DNA of 64,000 nucleotides from Pantoea nemavictus (GCF_037479095.1 NZ_JBBGZW010000001.1:1426001-1490000), one strand, 5' to 3'. Numbered from the stretch's first letter, positions 1 through 8,413 are shown. Program-made: numbers and translations. The notes: generated by a model not told the origin, from the sequence alone.

Positions 1-53
1 TGTTTGAGCGGCTGGCGTTTGGCCATCAGCTGGGTAAAGAGCGGGTTGTTCAT
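1..53 (-). CDS. Partial gene downstream of fliJ, leaves window at left edge
   Basis: Seventeen codons are visible, reading MNNPLFTQLMAKRQPLK. The ATG overlaps the fliJ stop codon by four bases (ATGA), and a GGAG lies nine bases upstream inside fliJ, so this is the next gene of the flagellar operon. Too little is visible to identify it. A hook-length control protein (FliK type) or an export chaperone would fit the position, but that is a guess from flagellar gene order only. Confidence 0.6.
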   Translation of the reverse strand, partial: MNNPLFTQLMAKRQPLK

Positions 54-493
54 GCAAATTTTCTCCGGTTGCGCAGCCAACACTGCATCGCCTGGGCATC
101 GGTGAGCTTCTGCTGCTGCTGCTGACGCGCCTGCATCAGCGCCTGCTGCTGCTGCTCCAGCACCAGCGATACAGTTTTCTCCTGACACGCGTGGCTGATC
201 AGTTCAGATTGCAACGCATCCTGCTGTTTTTCTGCCAGCGCCGACGCCTGGGTTTGCCAGGCGATCACCCGCTGAATATTGGCTTTGTAGCGCGCCAGAT
301 TGCTGAGCTGCGTGGCATCCGCCACTTCTGCGCCGGTGCCGCTGCCTAAACGGTTTAGCGCCGAGATATTATTCTGATAGCGCAACACCAGCTGTTTTTG
401 CTGCGCCAGCTGGCTACTCAGATCGTTCACTTTGCGTTCGCGCATCTCACGCAGCTGCGTCAGGGTGGCGATCATTTTCTGTTTTCTGATCAT
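50..493 (-). CDS. fliJ: FliJ-like flagellar export protein (lateral/Flag-2 type)
   Basis: A 147-residue protein, nearly all predicted helix and rich in Gln, Glu, Arg and Lys, with long heptad-like stretches such as QQQQALMQARQQQQQK near residues 113-128. This matches FliJ, the coiled-coil stalk in the FliI ATPase hexamer that helps deliver substrates to the export gate. The usual length is about 147 residues. It lies eight bases after fliI and overlaps the next gene by four bases, so it is part of the lafK-fliEFGHIJ operon. Sequence is poorly conserved in this family; the assignment rests on size, coiled-coil character and position. Confidence 0.85.
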   Translation of the reverse strand: MIRKQKMIATLTQLREMRERKVNDLSSQLAQQKQLVLRYQNNISALNRLGSGTGAEVADATQLSNLARYKANIQRVIAWQTQASALAEKQQDALQSELISHACQEKTVSLVLEQQQQALMQARQQQQQKLTDAQAMQCWLRNRRKFA

Positions 494-501
494 GACTGGC
501 C

Positions 502-1815
502 TTATGCCTGGCTCAGAGCCAACAGGTCATTAATGGATTGCGCCAGCGCGGCGGGTTGATCCACCGTCTGGCACAGGAAACTGGTAATGGCGGGCTGCAG
601 GCGCACCGCGCGGTCGGCCTGCGCATCCACGCCCGCCACATAGCCGCCGAGCGGCAGCAGCGGTTTGATCGCCATGTAATCGGCATACAGCTGCTTGAGG
701 GTGCGCGCCGCCAGCTGGTGATCTTTATTCGTCACCTGGCTCATGCAGCGGCTGATGCTTTGCCCAATATCAATCGCCGGATAGTGGCCCGCTTCCGCGA
801 GTTGGCGCGTCAGGACGATGTGGCCATCCAGCACCGCGCGCGCGCAGTCAACGATCGGATCTTGCTGATCGTCGCCTTCGGCCAGCACGGTGTAAATCGC
901 CGTCATGCTGCCGTGCGATGCGCTATTACCGGCGCTCTCCACCAGCCTGGGAATGATGCCAAACGCCGAAGGCGGATAGCCTTTGGTGGCGGGCGGTTCT
1001 CCCAGCGAAAGCGCAATCTCACGCTGTGCCATGGCGTAACGCGTAAGCGAATCCACCAGCAGCAGCACGTCATAACCAGCATCGCGATACCAGGCTGCCA
1101 GCGTGTGGCACAGCTCCGTGGCTTTCATGCGCATCAGCGGCGATTCATCCGCCGGTGCAGCTACCACCACCGATTTCGCCATCCCGGCCGGCCCAAGTGA
1201 GTGATCGATAAACTCTTTCACTTCACGGCCACGCTCGCCAATCAGGCCGACAATCACCACCTGCGCATTGGTGCTGCGAGTGATCATGCCGAGCAGCACG
1301 CTTTTACCCACACCCGAACCGGCCATGAGTCCCACGCGCTGACCTTTCCCGATGGTCAGCAGGCCGTTGATGGCGTTGACGCCCACATCGAGCGGTTCCG
1401 CCACCGCTTTACGCGTCAGCGGATGGATTTGCGTCGGTTGCGTCGGCAGCACATCGCTACCGCCCAGCTTGCCGTTGCCGTCGATCGGTTCGCCGAGGCC
1501 GTTGACCACGCGTCCTAACCAGCTGGTGCCAATCAGGATGTCGCCCTGCTTCTCCTGAGGAAAAACGCGGGCGCCGGCGATCAAACCTTCCGGGCTTTTG
1601 AACGGCATCAGCCAGGTGACGTCACGATCGAATCCCACCACCTGTGCCGCCAGCAGCGTGCCGTCGGCCTGCTCCACGTTGCAGCGCTGGCCAACCGCCA
1701 GGCGGCAGCCGACGCTCTCCAGCAGGATGCCGTTGACGCGCACCAGCCGTCCGGCGACGCGCGCCAACGGGATGTTTTCCAGCGATTGCAGTAGGTTGTT
1801 GAAGGATTGCGTCAT
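502..1815 (-). CDS. fliI: Flagellum-specific ATPase FliI (Flag-2 type)
   Basis: A 437-residue F1-beta-like ATPase of the flagellar type III export apparatus, acting at the cytoplasmic face of the basal body. The Walker A loop GLMAGSGVGKS is near residue 165, an IGERGREVKEF segment follows, and the Walker B strand VLLLVDSLTRYAMAQRE is near residue 255. The C-terminal domain holds GHYPAIDIGQSISR. Length matches the family (about 440-457). The start is supported by AGGA six bases upstream. The gene is separated from fliH by 191 bases filled by a dispersed repeat, unlike the tight spacing elsewhere in the operon. Confidence 0.97.
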   Translation of the reverse strand: MTQSFNNLLQSLENIPLARVAGRLVRVNGILLESVGCRLAVGQRCNVEQADGTLLAAQVVGFDRDVTWLMPFKSPEGLIAGARVFPQEKQGDILIGTSWLGRVVNGLGEPIDGNGKLGGSDVLPTQPTQIHPLTRKAVAEPLDVGVNAINGLLTIGKGQRVGLMAGSGVGKSVLLGMITRSTNAQVVIVGLIGERGREVKEFIDHSLGPAGMAKSVVVAAPADESPLMRMKATELCHTLAAWYRDAGYDVLLLVDSLTRYAMAQREIALSLGEPPATKGYPPSAFGIIPRLVESAGNSASHGSMTAIYTVLAEGDDQQDPIVDCARAVLDGHIVLTRQLAEAGHYPAIDIGQSISRCMSQVTNKDHQLAARTLKQLYADYMAIKPLLPLGGYVAGVDAQADRAVRLQPAITSFLCQTVDQPAALAQSINDLLALSQA

Positions 1816-1845
1816 GATGGTTCCTGTTGGTTTTGTGCGGTTTTT

Positions 1846-1989
1846 CCCTCACCCCAGCCCTCTCCCGCAAGCGGGAGAGGGAGTATTTAGTCCCCCTCCC
1901 TGCGGGAGAGGGAGTATTTAGTCCCCTCTCCCATTCGACAAGGGAGCTAAATCGTCCCCTCTCCCTGTGGGAGAGGGTTAGGGTGAGGG
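1846..1989. repeat. MITE/BIME-like inverted repeat between fliH and fliI
   Basis: The ends are inverted copies: CCCTCACCCCAGCCCTCTCCC at the left and the complement of CCCTCACCCTAACCCTCTCCC at the right (19 of 21 bases agree). The symmetry extends outward, with GTGCGGTTT on the left flank and AAACCGCAC on the right. Inside are CTCTCCCGC/GCGGGAGAG hairpins and a direct repeat GGGAGAGGGAGTATTTAGTC. No coding capacity is evident. The element belongs to the family also found at 16401, 26706 and 35818. Confidence 0.85.
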
Positions 1990-2006
1990 CATCAAACCGC
2001 ACCGCC

Positions 2007-2675
2007 CTACAAATTCTCCTGCAGCACACTCATGCACTGGCTCAAACGCTGATTGCAGCCGATATCCATTTCACTGGCGTCGGTCACAATGCGGCACTCA
2101 CCGGGCTCCATCTCGCTATCGGCGACCAGGCCCCAGCTTTTCACCTTCTGCGGCTCCAGCTCCTTGATGCGGCTGAACTCTTCCGCATTCATCAGCACCC
2201 GCAGCTGCTTCGGCAGCTCGGGCAAACTGCTCAGCGCTTCGTCGACCAGCGCCAGCAGCTGCGAAGGCTGCAATGCCAGCTCAACGCGAATCACCTGACG
2301 CGTGACTTTTTCCACCAGCGCTAACAATTCGCTTTTGCGCCGCTGCTCGTGTTCATCCAGCTGCTGCTGCAGCTGCACGCTGAGCGCATCCAGCGGTGTC
2401 GCGGCGGCCAGGAAGTGATCCAGCGCCTGCTGCTTACCGCTGTCAAAACCCTGCTGCTGGCCCTCATCGCGCCCACGCTGCAGACCTTCCTGGAAACCCT
2501 GACTCGTGCCCTGCTCCAGCCCCTGCGTAAAGCCATCGCTGATGCCCTGCTGAAAACCATCCATCAACTGCTGTTGCAGCGTGGCCGCATCGGCGGGCAC
2601 GCCTGATTCATCCGCGCGCTGCCAGGCTTTGCGCAGCGGCGGAAACTGATGCAAACGCATCTGTTTGCTGGTCAT
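2007..2675 (-). CDS. fliH: FliH-like flagellar export ATPase regulator
   Basis: A 222-residue protein. Residues about 35-75 carry the glycine-spaced repeats typical of FliH (QQGISDGFTQGLEQGTSQGF, then EGLQRGRDEGQQQGF), followed by a coiled coil and a C-terminal domain resembling the V-ATPase E subunit (VEKVTRQVIRVEL). FliH binds FliI, holds it inactive in the cytosol and docks it at the C-ring through FliN. The usual length is about 230. It starts three bases after fliG ends, so the two are translationally close, while the downstream gap to fliI is enlarged by a repeat. Confidence 0.93.
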   Translation of the reverse strand: MTSKQMRLHQFPPLRKAWQRADESGVPADAATLQQQLMDGFQQGISDGFTQGLEQGTSQGFQEGLQRGRDEGQQQGFDSGKQQALDHFLAAATPLDALSVQLQQQLDEHEQRRKSELLALVEKVTRQVIRVELALQPSQLLALVDEALSSLPELPKQLRVLMNAEEFSRIKELEPQKVKSWGLVADSEMEPGECRIVTDASEMDIGCNQRLSQCMSVLQENL

Positions 2676-2678
2676 GGC

Positions 2679-3719
2679 TTACTCCACCGTTTGTTCGCTA
2701 AACAGCTGAATCTGGATCTCGCCGCTTTCCGCCAGTTCACGCACGCGCGCCATGATCTCTTTGCGCACCTGCTCAATACGGCTGATCGGCACCGGGCCGA
2801 GGCGCGAGGTGGTGTTTTGCAACAGCTGCACCTGACGGCGCGGCATGGCCTCGTAAATCGCCTGGCTCAACATAGGCTCGGTGCCTTTCAGCGCCACAGC
2901 CCATTGATCCATCGGCACTTCTTCCAGCAGACGCTGGAGAACCGCACTGTTCTGACGGCTGAGGATGAAGAACTCGTACATTTCACTTTTCAGCTCATCC
3001 ACCACCGCCTCATCACGCATCTCCAGCTGTGCCAGCAGCGCCTGCTGATTGCCGCTGATGCGGTTAACAATGTTGGCGGCCTGACGCATGCCCTGCACTT
3101 TCGAACCGTGCTCTGACAACACCGCCACGCCGCGATCGATCAGGCGATCAAGTTCATCCACTACATCGCGGTTGATGTCGTCCAACCGCGCGACGCGATA
3201 AAGAATCTCGTCCTGACGTGACTCATCCAGCTGCGCCAGCACACCGGCGGCGACATCCGGCGGCAGGAAGGCGAGGAATACCGCCTGCAGCTGCAGATGT
3301 TCCTGGGCGATCATCGCCGCCAGCTGCGGCGTATCCACCCACTGCAAGCGCGCCATGCGATGGCGAATCTCGTCACCGTAAATGCCGTTGATCACGCTGC
3401 GGGCAATTTCACCGCCGAGGGCACGTTCAAGAATGTTGCGCAGATAGCTGCGCGAGGCGCCGTTGATGCCACTTTGTTCACGGTACTCCTGGAAAAAGTT
3501 GTTCATCGCCAGCCGCGCATGCGTCAACTTAACGCCATGCAGGCGCGCCATGGTTTCTGACAAACGCAACACCTCTTCGCGGCTCATCTTGCTCATCACC
3601 TGGGCCGCGGCCTCTTCACCAATGCTCAGCAGCACGATGGCCGCCTGCTCCAGACGCGAGCGCACCTTGGTGGACGGCTCGCTGCTTTTGCTGGTTTTAC
3701 TTTCTGTTGCTTCGCTCAT
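2679..3719 (-). CDS. fliG: Flagellar motor switch protein FliG (Flag-2 type)
   Basis: A 346-residue rotor protein that links the MS-ring (FliF) to FliM/FliN and receives torque from the stator. Recognisable segments are the N-terminal KVRSRLEQAAIVLLSIGEEAAAQVMSKM (FliF-binding domain), the middle-domain EHLQLQAVFLAFLPPDVAAGVLAQL, and the C-terminal torque region with LLEEVPMDQWAVALKG. It is slightly longer than E. coli FliG (331). Its start overlaps the end of fliF by 23 bases, which is common in this operon and suggests translational coupling. Confidence 0.96.
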   Translation of the reverse strand: MSEATESKTSKSSEPSTKVRSRLEQAAIVLLSIGEEAAAQVMSKMSREEVLRLSETMARLHGVKLTHARLAMNNFFQEYREQSGINGASRSYLRNILERALGGEIARSVINGIYGDEIRHRMARLQWVDTPQLAAMIAQEHLQLQAVFLAFLPPDVAAGVLAQLDESRQDEILYRVARLDDINRDVVDELDRLIDRGVAVLSEHGSKVQGMRQAANIVNRISGNQQALLAQLEMRDEAVVDELKSEMYEFFILSRQNSAVLQRLLEEVPMDQWAVALKGTEPMLSQAIYEAMPRRQVQLLQNTTSRLGPVPISRIEQVRKEIMARVRELAESGEIQIQLFSEQTVE

Positions 3720-5301
3720 TGCTGCTGATCCATTGTTTCAACACTTCGGCGACGCGATCGGTTTCGCTCTGCGCCAGGGTTTGGAGATGATTGATTTTGG
3801 TTTCGAGGCCGGAGCTCTGCGGCGGCAAGTTGTCGTCGCCGTTAAAGCTGCTGCCTGGCAGCGCCGGTGTCTCCTCGTCCCCTTCTGGCGTCGCTTCGGG
3901 CTCCACCACGCTGTTAGCCAGCGCTTCATTGGCTGCGGGTTGACGCGCCACGCGGCGCATCATCGGCAGCAGGCCAAACAGAATCACCAGCAGGGCCAGC
4001 AGACCAATGCCGCCGCGCTCCGCCCACAGCAAGGTGCTATCGCGTTCCCACCATGGCGTAATCTCGTCCTCAGGAACGTCCGGCTGACTGAAGGCCAGCA
4101 GCGCCAGCGACAACTCATCGCCGCGTTGGCTATCGATACCGGCAGCTTTGGTCAGCAGCGCATTGATTTGCGTTTGGTTTTCCGCGTTCCAGCCCTGCAC
4201 CACCGCCGCATTTTGATTCAGCACCACGGCAACGGTGAGCTTCTGCACCTGATAGCCCTGATGTTTGATATGGCGGATATCGCGATCCCAGTTGAACTGG
4301 CGCTGCGCCTGGTTGCGCGTTGACAGCTGCGGCTGCGCGTTGTTCTGTGCGGGCGCATTCGCCGGGCGATTGCTCAGCGAACCGGGAATGCCGACCGCCA
4401 GCTGCTCCGTGGTGTTGTCCTGTGCCAGCTGTTCACTTGCCACGCGCGGTTCATTCAGGAAGCGCTCCTGCGTCTCTTCGACCTGGCTGAAATCAACGCG
4501 CGGCACCACGCTGACGCGGAAGTTTTCGTGTCCCAGCACTGGCACCAGCAGGTTGGCAATGTTGCGCTCAATCTGTTCACGCATCTGCTGCACCATCTCG
4601 CCGCTATTACGCAGGCCAGGACGGCCGTTGAGTTGCTCGGCGATATTGGCTGAGAGCAGCCCCCCTTTCTGGTCCACCACGCTGACCTGTTCCGCCTTCA
4701 TGCCCGGCACGCTGTTGGCAACCAGGCTGACAATCGCGCCCACCTGTTCATCGCTCAGCTGGCGACCGTATTTGAGGCGCAATACCACCGAGGCGGTGCT
4801 GTTCGGTTTATTGGAAAGCACGAACGAACTGGTTTCCGAAATACCGAGGTGCACGCGGGCGTACTCCACGCTGTCCAGCGCCATAATGCTCTGCGCCAGC
4901 TCGCCTTCCATGCTGCGGCGCAGACGCACGTTCTGGACGAACTGGCTGCTGCCGAGCATCTCCTCTTTGTCCATCAGCTCGTAGCCATCCGGCGAAGACG
5001 CACGAATACCTTTCGCCGCCAGCGCCATGCGCGCCTGCGGTAAATCACCTTCGCGCACCAGAATCATGCCGCTGTCAGGTGCGACGCGATAGCTCAAGCC
5101 TTCGCCGCTCAGGGTTTCCACCACTTCAGACATCGGCAGGTTCTCCTGCGAGCCGAACAGCGTGGTCCACTTGTTATTGCTCTGCCACAACAGCGCCACG
5201 ATCACCGCGGTGATCACCGCAGCAATCGCCGCCGGGAGCAGCCATTTTTTCACTATTGCCAGCACCTTCGCCGGCAACAGTGTGTGTAATTTATCCAGCA
5301 C
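3697..5301 (-). CDS. fliF: Flagellar MS-ring protein FliF (Flag-2 type)
   Basis: A 534-residue inner-membrane ring protein. A first transmembrane helix (WLLPAAIAAVITAVIVALLW) is at about residues 20-40 and a second (GGIGLLALLVILFGLLPMM) at about residues 430-450, with two YscJ/FliF periplasmic ring-building domains between. The C-terminal tail (DRVAEVLKQWISS) is the FliG-binding segment. Length is close to the family norm (about 550). The gene sits 13 bases after fliE and overlaps fliG. It is the scaffold on which the switch ring and export gate assemble. Confidence 0.97.
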   Translation of the reverse strand: MLDKLHTLLPAKVLAIVKKWLLPAAIAAVITAVIVALLWQSNNKWTTLFGSQENLPMSEVVETLSGEGLSYRVAPDSGMILVREGDLPQARMALAAKGIRASSPDGYELMDKEEMLGSSQFVQNVRLRRSMEGELAQSIMALDSVEYARVHLGISETSSFVLSNKPNSTASVVLRLKYGRQLSDEQVGAIVSLVANSVPGMKAEQVSVVDQKGGLLSANIAEQLNGRPGLRNSGEMVQQMREQIERNIANLLVPVLGHENFRVSVVPRVDFSQVEETQERFLNEPRVASEQLAQDNTTEQLAVGIPGSLSNRPANAPAQNNAQPQLSTRNQAQRQFNWDRDIRHIKHQGYQVQKLTVAVVLNQNAAVVQGWNAENQTQINALLTKAAGIDSQRGDELSLALLAFSQPDVPEDEITPWWERDSTLLWAERGGIGLLALLVILFGLLPMMRRVARQPAANEALANSVVEPEATPEGDEETPALPGSSFNGDDNLPPQSSGLETKINHLQTLAQSETDRVAEVLKQWISSNERSNRK

Positions 5302-5314
5302 GACTCAGCTCCAT

Positions 5315-5656
5315 TTACAGTGGACTATTGATGACTTCATCGAAGCCCTGTTGCAGCTTGTTGCGCACCTGCATCAGCGCCGAGAAGGCCACGCTGGCTT
5401 TCTGGCTTTCGATCATCGCGCCACTCAAATCATCACTCAGGCCCATGTCGATGGCGGTTTGCTTCTGCGAAGCCACTTGCTGTTGACGATCAACGTTACC
5501 GACCGCCCCCTTCAGCACATCAGTGAAACTCGGTGTACCCAGCGAAACCGTTTGACCGGCAGGCGCGATCGGGCTGGTTTGCGCTTGCAGCTGCATACGT
5601 TGCATCTCGGCCAGCATGTTGCCCTGCACGCCAATAGCGGGAAGTTTGTCTAACAT
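5315..5656 (-). CDS. fliE: Flagellar hook-basal body protein FliE
   Basis: A 113-residue small protein with the C-terminal FliE signature (SFTDVLKGAVGNVDRQQ, then AMIESQKASVAFSALMQVRNKL and a terminal GFDEVIN segment). FliE joins the MS-ring and export gate to the rod and is usually about 105 residues. It lies between the sigma54-activator gene and fliF on the same strand with short spacing, the standard place in lateral-type clusters. Confidence 0.94.
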   Translation of the reverse strand: MLDKLPAIGVQGNMLAEMQRMQLQAQTSPIAPAGQTVSLGTPSFTDVLKGAVGNVDRQQQVASQKQTAIDMGLSDDLSGAMIESQKASVAFSALMQVRNKLQQGFDEVINSPL

Positions 5657-5673
5657 TGCGTAGTTCTCTTTTA

Positions 5674-6687
5674 TCAGGCGCAGCCGAGGTCAAAGCCCTG
5701 CTCGCGCATTGAGGCCAGTCGATAGCGCAGCGCGCGCGGAGTAATGCCAAGAAACTCGGCGGTTTTGGATTTGTTGCCCTGGTGGCGTTTCAACAGGTCA
5801 AGGATGTATTGCGATTCGGCGCGACGGCCGTGGCTCTTAATCTGGCATTCGTCGGCGTTGGCCGCGTCACCCAGCTGCTGGACCATCACTTCGGGCAGCA
5901 AGGCGGTGCTGATTTTCAGGTTAAAGCAGCCCGCGTGCAGATCGCCGTCGGCGCACATAATCAGGCCGCGCTGCACAATGTTTTCCAGCTCGCGCACGTT
6001 GCCCGGCCAGCTGTAACTTTGCAGCGCCTGGCGGCCACACTCGGTGATGCGCGGGCGGTGTTTGACGAAGGCCTGATATTTTTCGATAAAGCGCTCGGCC
6101 AGCGGCAGGATATCGGCGGTGCGTTCACGCAGCGGATCGATATGCATCGGCACCACCGACAGGCGGTAAAACAGATCCTGACGAAAACGCCCTTCAGCAA
6201 TTTCCACTTCCAGGTCTTTATTGGTGGAGGCAATTAAACGGATATCGAGCGGAATCTTTTTATGGCTACCGAGGCGCTCAACTTCCTGCTCCTGTAATAC
6301 ACGCAGCAATTTCACCTGCAGCGCTAACGGCATATCGCCAATTTCATCCAGCAATAAGGTTCCGCCATTGGCCAATTCGAATTTACCCGGCTGGCTACTC
6401 ACCGCACCGGTAAAGGCGCCTTTTTCATAACCGAAGAGAATCGCTTCCAGCATATTTTCAGGAATAGCGGCGCAGTTAACACCGACGTAAGGTGCCGACT
6501 CATTAAAAGCATGCTGATGAATATATTTCGCCACGCACTCTTTACCGGTGCCGGTTTCACCGGTAATCAAAACCGGCACGTTGAACTTTGCCACACGTTG
6601 CGCCAGCGCAAACAGATTTACACTCGATGCTGCCTGAGCAATAAAACGTTCATCATTATTCTTCTGCATTGATTCAGCCATATTCAT
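5674..6687 (-). CDS. lafK: LafK-type sigma54-dependent transcriptional activator
   Basis: A 337-residue enhancer-binding protein. The AAA+ domain begins almost at the N-terminus: Walker A GETGTGKE near residue 43, the sigma54-contact loop GAFTGA near residue 94, Walker B LLLDEIGD near residue 113, and an arginine-finger region near LREEVE-equivalent positions. A Fis-type helix-turn-helix (NKSKTAEFLGITPRALRYRL) ends the protein. No receiver or other sensory domain precedes the AAA+ domain. It is the first gene of the fliEFGHIJ operon. By family knowledge LafK-type regulators switch on lateral flagellar genes; the LafK name rests on this context. Confidence 0.88.
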   Translation of the reverse strand: MNMAESMQKNNDERFIAQAASSVNLFALAQRVAKFNVPVLITGETGTGKECVAKYIHQHAFNESAPYVGVNCAAIPENMLEAILFGYEKGAFTGAVSSQPGKFELANGGTLLLDEIGDMPLALQVKLLRVLQEQEVERLGSHKKIPLDIRLIASTNKDLEVEIAEGRFRQDLFYRLSVVPMHIDPLRERTADILPLAERFIEKYQAFVKHRPRITECGRQALQSYSWPGNVRELENIVQRGLIMCADGDLHAGCFNLKISTALLPEVMVQQLGDAANADECQIKSHGRRAESQYILDLLKRHQGNKSKTAEFLGITPRALRYRLASMREQGFDLGCA

Positions 6688-7185
6688 AGATGAAAGATTT
6701 CCTAAGAACCGATTAATATCTGCGTCTTTATGAAAAAAGACCTTCCTTATTACGCATCTGGGTTTATGCGTTTTAATAAGGTGAACACCAGACTATTCGC
6801 TATTAAGAATCGGCTTAGCTTAAGCCAGGTAATGATGTCGAATTGCTGGTTCCGCCTGTGATGTGCGCTGAGTATACGCATCAGAACATTCTTAGCTATC
6901 ATCTTCGCAGTATTAAAACATTAATCTTTTATTATCAATAAGTTAATCAATTTAATTAATATTAATGTGCGTTTTAAATTAATGGATTAATAAGTTTTGC
7001 CACCTTGTTTTAATCATCCAGAAAAGCTTTAATTTGCGCCTGAGAAAACATCTCGCCAAAAAAACATAGAAGATTCCTAATTAGGTTAAGTCTGATAAAG
7101 CAAGACTCAACCCTGGCAGGGAAATGTTTAGCGGGATCGCATTCATTCTATATATAAGACAGGTTAACCCCTGACGGACGGAAGC
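6688..7185. promoter_or_regulatory. Divergent control region between lafK and fliM
   Basis: This 498-base non-coding, AT-rich stretch separates the two divergent flagellar operons and must hold both promoters. Visible elements are the inverted repeat GGCTTA-GCT-TAAGCC at 6812-6826, a 10-base palindrome CCTAATTAGG at 7076-7085, and a TATATATAA stretch about 35 bases before fliM. I found no strong sigma54 consensus reading toward fliM. Confidence 0.7.
6811..6829 (-). promoter_or_regulatory. Weak candidate sigma54 promoter or operator upstream of lafK
   Basis: Read on the minus strand, CTGGCTTAAGCTAAGCCG has GG and GC separated by ten bases, as in -24/-12 promoters, with a good TGGC at -24 but AAGCC instead of TTGCA at -12. 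The same bases form a perfect 6-base-arm inverted repeat, so an operator is an equal possibility. Confidence 0.25.
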
Positions 7186-8046
7186 ATGAAGATGCGTACG
7201 AAATCCAATCGGATGAGAATTTATACGCCAGAGAATCAGCCCGAACTGATGAAGCTGGAAGTCAATAAACTAGGTCGCCCTTATCATAAGGTCCCTAAAG
7301 TTTTTAAAGATAACAGCGATCGCTTAGACGCCAAGCTGAGCATCTATTTCCTGAAGAAGTTTCGCGTCGATGTGAGTTTGCGTGATATGCAATTTCAGAT
7401 GGATTGCGCCGTTAAGCAGGCAACGATTTTTAGCTCTGAGCTGGGCAACCTGGCATTTTGCCTCGACCGCACCTTGTTGCTGAATATCCTGCATGACTAT
7501 TACGGATTATCACGTGATGAGCAGCACCAATTAACCGCAGATAATTTTCCGGTAACCAAAACGGAAGAGCGTCTGCAAATGAAACTGGCCAGCGAGCTGG
7601 TGCATTTAATTTGTGGCGATGAGTTGTTTACCGAAGCGCTGACCATTAAACCCGATCCGGCTTCGTTATTAACCCAGTGGTCGTATCGCGTGGATTTCTT
7701 CCTTGATGGTTACAGCAACGGCAATTTCTCACTGCTGTTGGATGCCGCGCACGTTGACCGTTTACTCAGCACGCTGCGTCAGCCTGCTGATAGCAATCGC
7801 AATACGCCGGTGCCGACCAGCCCGCACAGTTTTAAACAGTTACCGGTGCGTCTGCGCGGTCGCCTGGCGACGCTGCCGATGACGGTGGCTGACCTGGCGC
7901 GCCTGAAACCCAACGACGTGCTGCCGTTTGCCATGAATGACCGTATTCCCCTGCTGGTTGGCGATCAACCGCTGTTTAGCGCCGTAATCTGCGAAGAGCG
8001 CGGCAAACTCTTTTTCTCCGAATTCAGTGACCGTACGAGTGAATAA
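7186..8046 (+). CDS. fliM: FliM-like flagellar motor switch protein (Flag-2 type)
   Basis: A 286-residue protein, first gene of the rightward operon and ending two bases before fliN. The C-terminal 80 residues (LPVRLRGRLATLPMTVADLARLKPNDVLPF) form a SpoA domain as in FliM and FliN. The middle region is divergent. It is shorter than E. coli FliM (334) and lacks the N-terminal EIDALL peptide that binds phospho-CheY; the N-terminus reads MRIYTPENQPELMKLEVNKL instead. The call rests on the SpoA domain plus position. ATG is preceded by GGACGGAAGC. Confidence 0.85.
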   Translation: MKMRTKSNRMRIYTPENQPELMKLEVNKLGRPYHKVPKVFKDNSDRLDAKLSIYFLKKFRVDVSLRDMQFQMDCAVKQATIFSSELGNLAFCLDRTLLLNILHDYYGLSRDEQHQLTADNFPVTKTEERLQMKLASELVHLICGDELFTEALTIKPDPASLLTQWSYRVDFFLDGYSNGNFSLLLDAAHVDRLLSTLRQPADSNRNTPVPTSPHSFKQLPVRLRGRLATLPMTVADLARLKPNDVLPFAMNDRIPLLVGDQPLFSAVICEERGKLFFSEFSDRTSE

Positions 8047-8047
8047 C

Positions 8048-8413
8048 ATGAGCGATTTAAACGATTTAGCCAATGCGCTGGACCTCGATTTTTCCCTGGA
8101 AAACCAGCCGGATACCGAGGTAGCCGAGCCCGTTACTGCCGTCACGCGTGACGCACCGCGTAATCTGGCGCTGTTCAGCCGCATTCCCGTCACGCTGACG
8201 CTGGAAGTCGCGTCGGTGGAGATTTCCCTCGCCGACCTGATTGGCGTCGGCAACGACTCAGTGATCGAGCTGGATAAACTGGCCGGTGAGCCGCTGGACG
8301 TCAAAGTGAATGGCATTCTGTTTGGTAAAGCCGAAGTGGTGGTGCTGAACGATAAATATGGCCTGCGCCTGATTGAGTTCAACAACAGCGATCTCAGCGA
8401 ACTGGCGGGCTAA
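8048..8413 (+). CDS. fliN: Flagellar motor switch protein FliN
   Basis: A 121-residue C-ring protein. After a variable acidic N-terminus, the SpoA domain runs from about residue 40 (NLALFSRIPVTLTLEVASVEISLADLIGVGNDSVIELDKL) to the end, with GEPLDVKVNGILFGKAEVVV near residues 80-99. FliN binds FliH and FliM. The ATG at 8048 was chosen because it follows the fliM stop directly; a GTG 21 bases earlier would lie inside fliM and has no better ribosome site. The stop overlaps the fliP start by one base. Confidence 0.94.
   Translation: MSDLNDLANALDLDFSLENQPDTEVAEPVTAVTRDAPRNLALFSRIPVTLTLEVASVEISLADLIGVGNDSVIELDKLAGEPLDVKVNGILFGKAEVVVLNDKYGLRLIEFNNSDLSELAG

Noticed and set aside
1622..2029. Open frames through the repeat between fliH and fliI
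   Set aside because: They are made of repeat-derived peptides (LTLSHRERG, SPLPQAGEG types) and overlap fliI in another frame.
6691..6710. RcsAB-like sequence upstream of lafK
   Set aside because: Only about 9 of 14 positions agree with the box, little better than chance in AT-rich DNA.
7112..7130. TGGCAGGGAAATGTTTA as a sigma54 promoter for fliM
   Set aside because: GG is present but the GC required ten bases later is TT, so the essential spacing pair is lacking.
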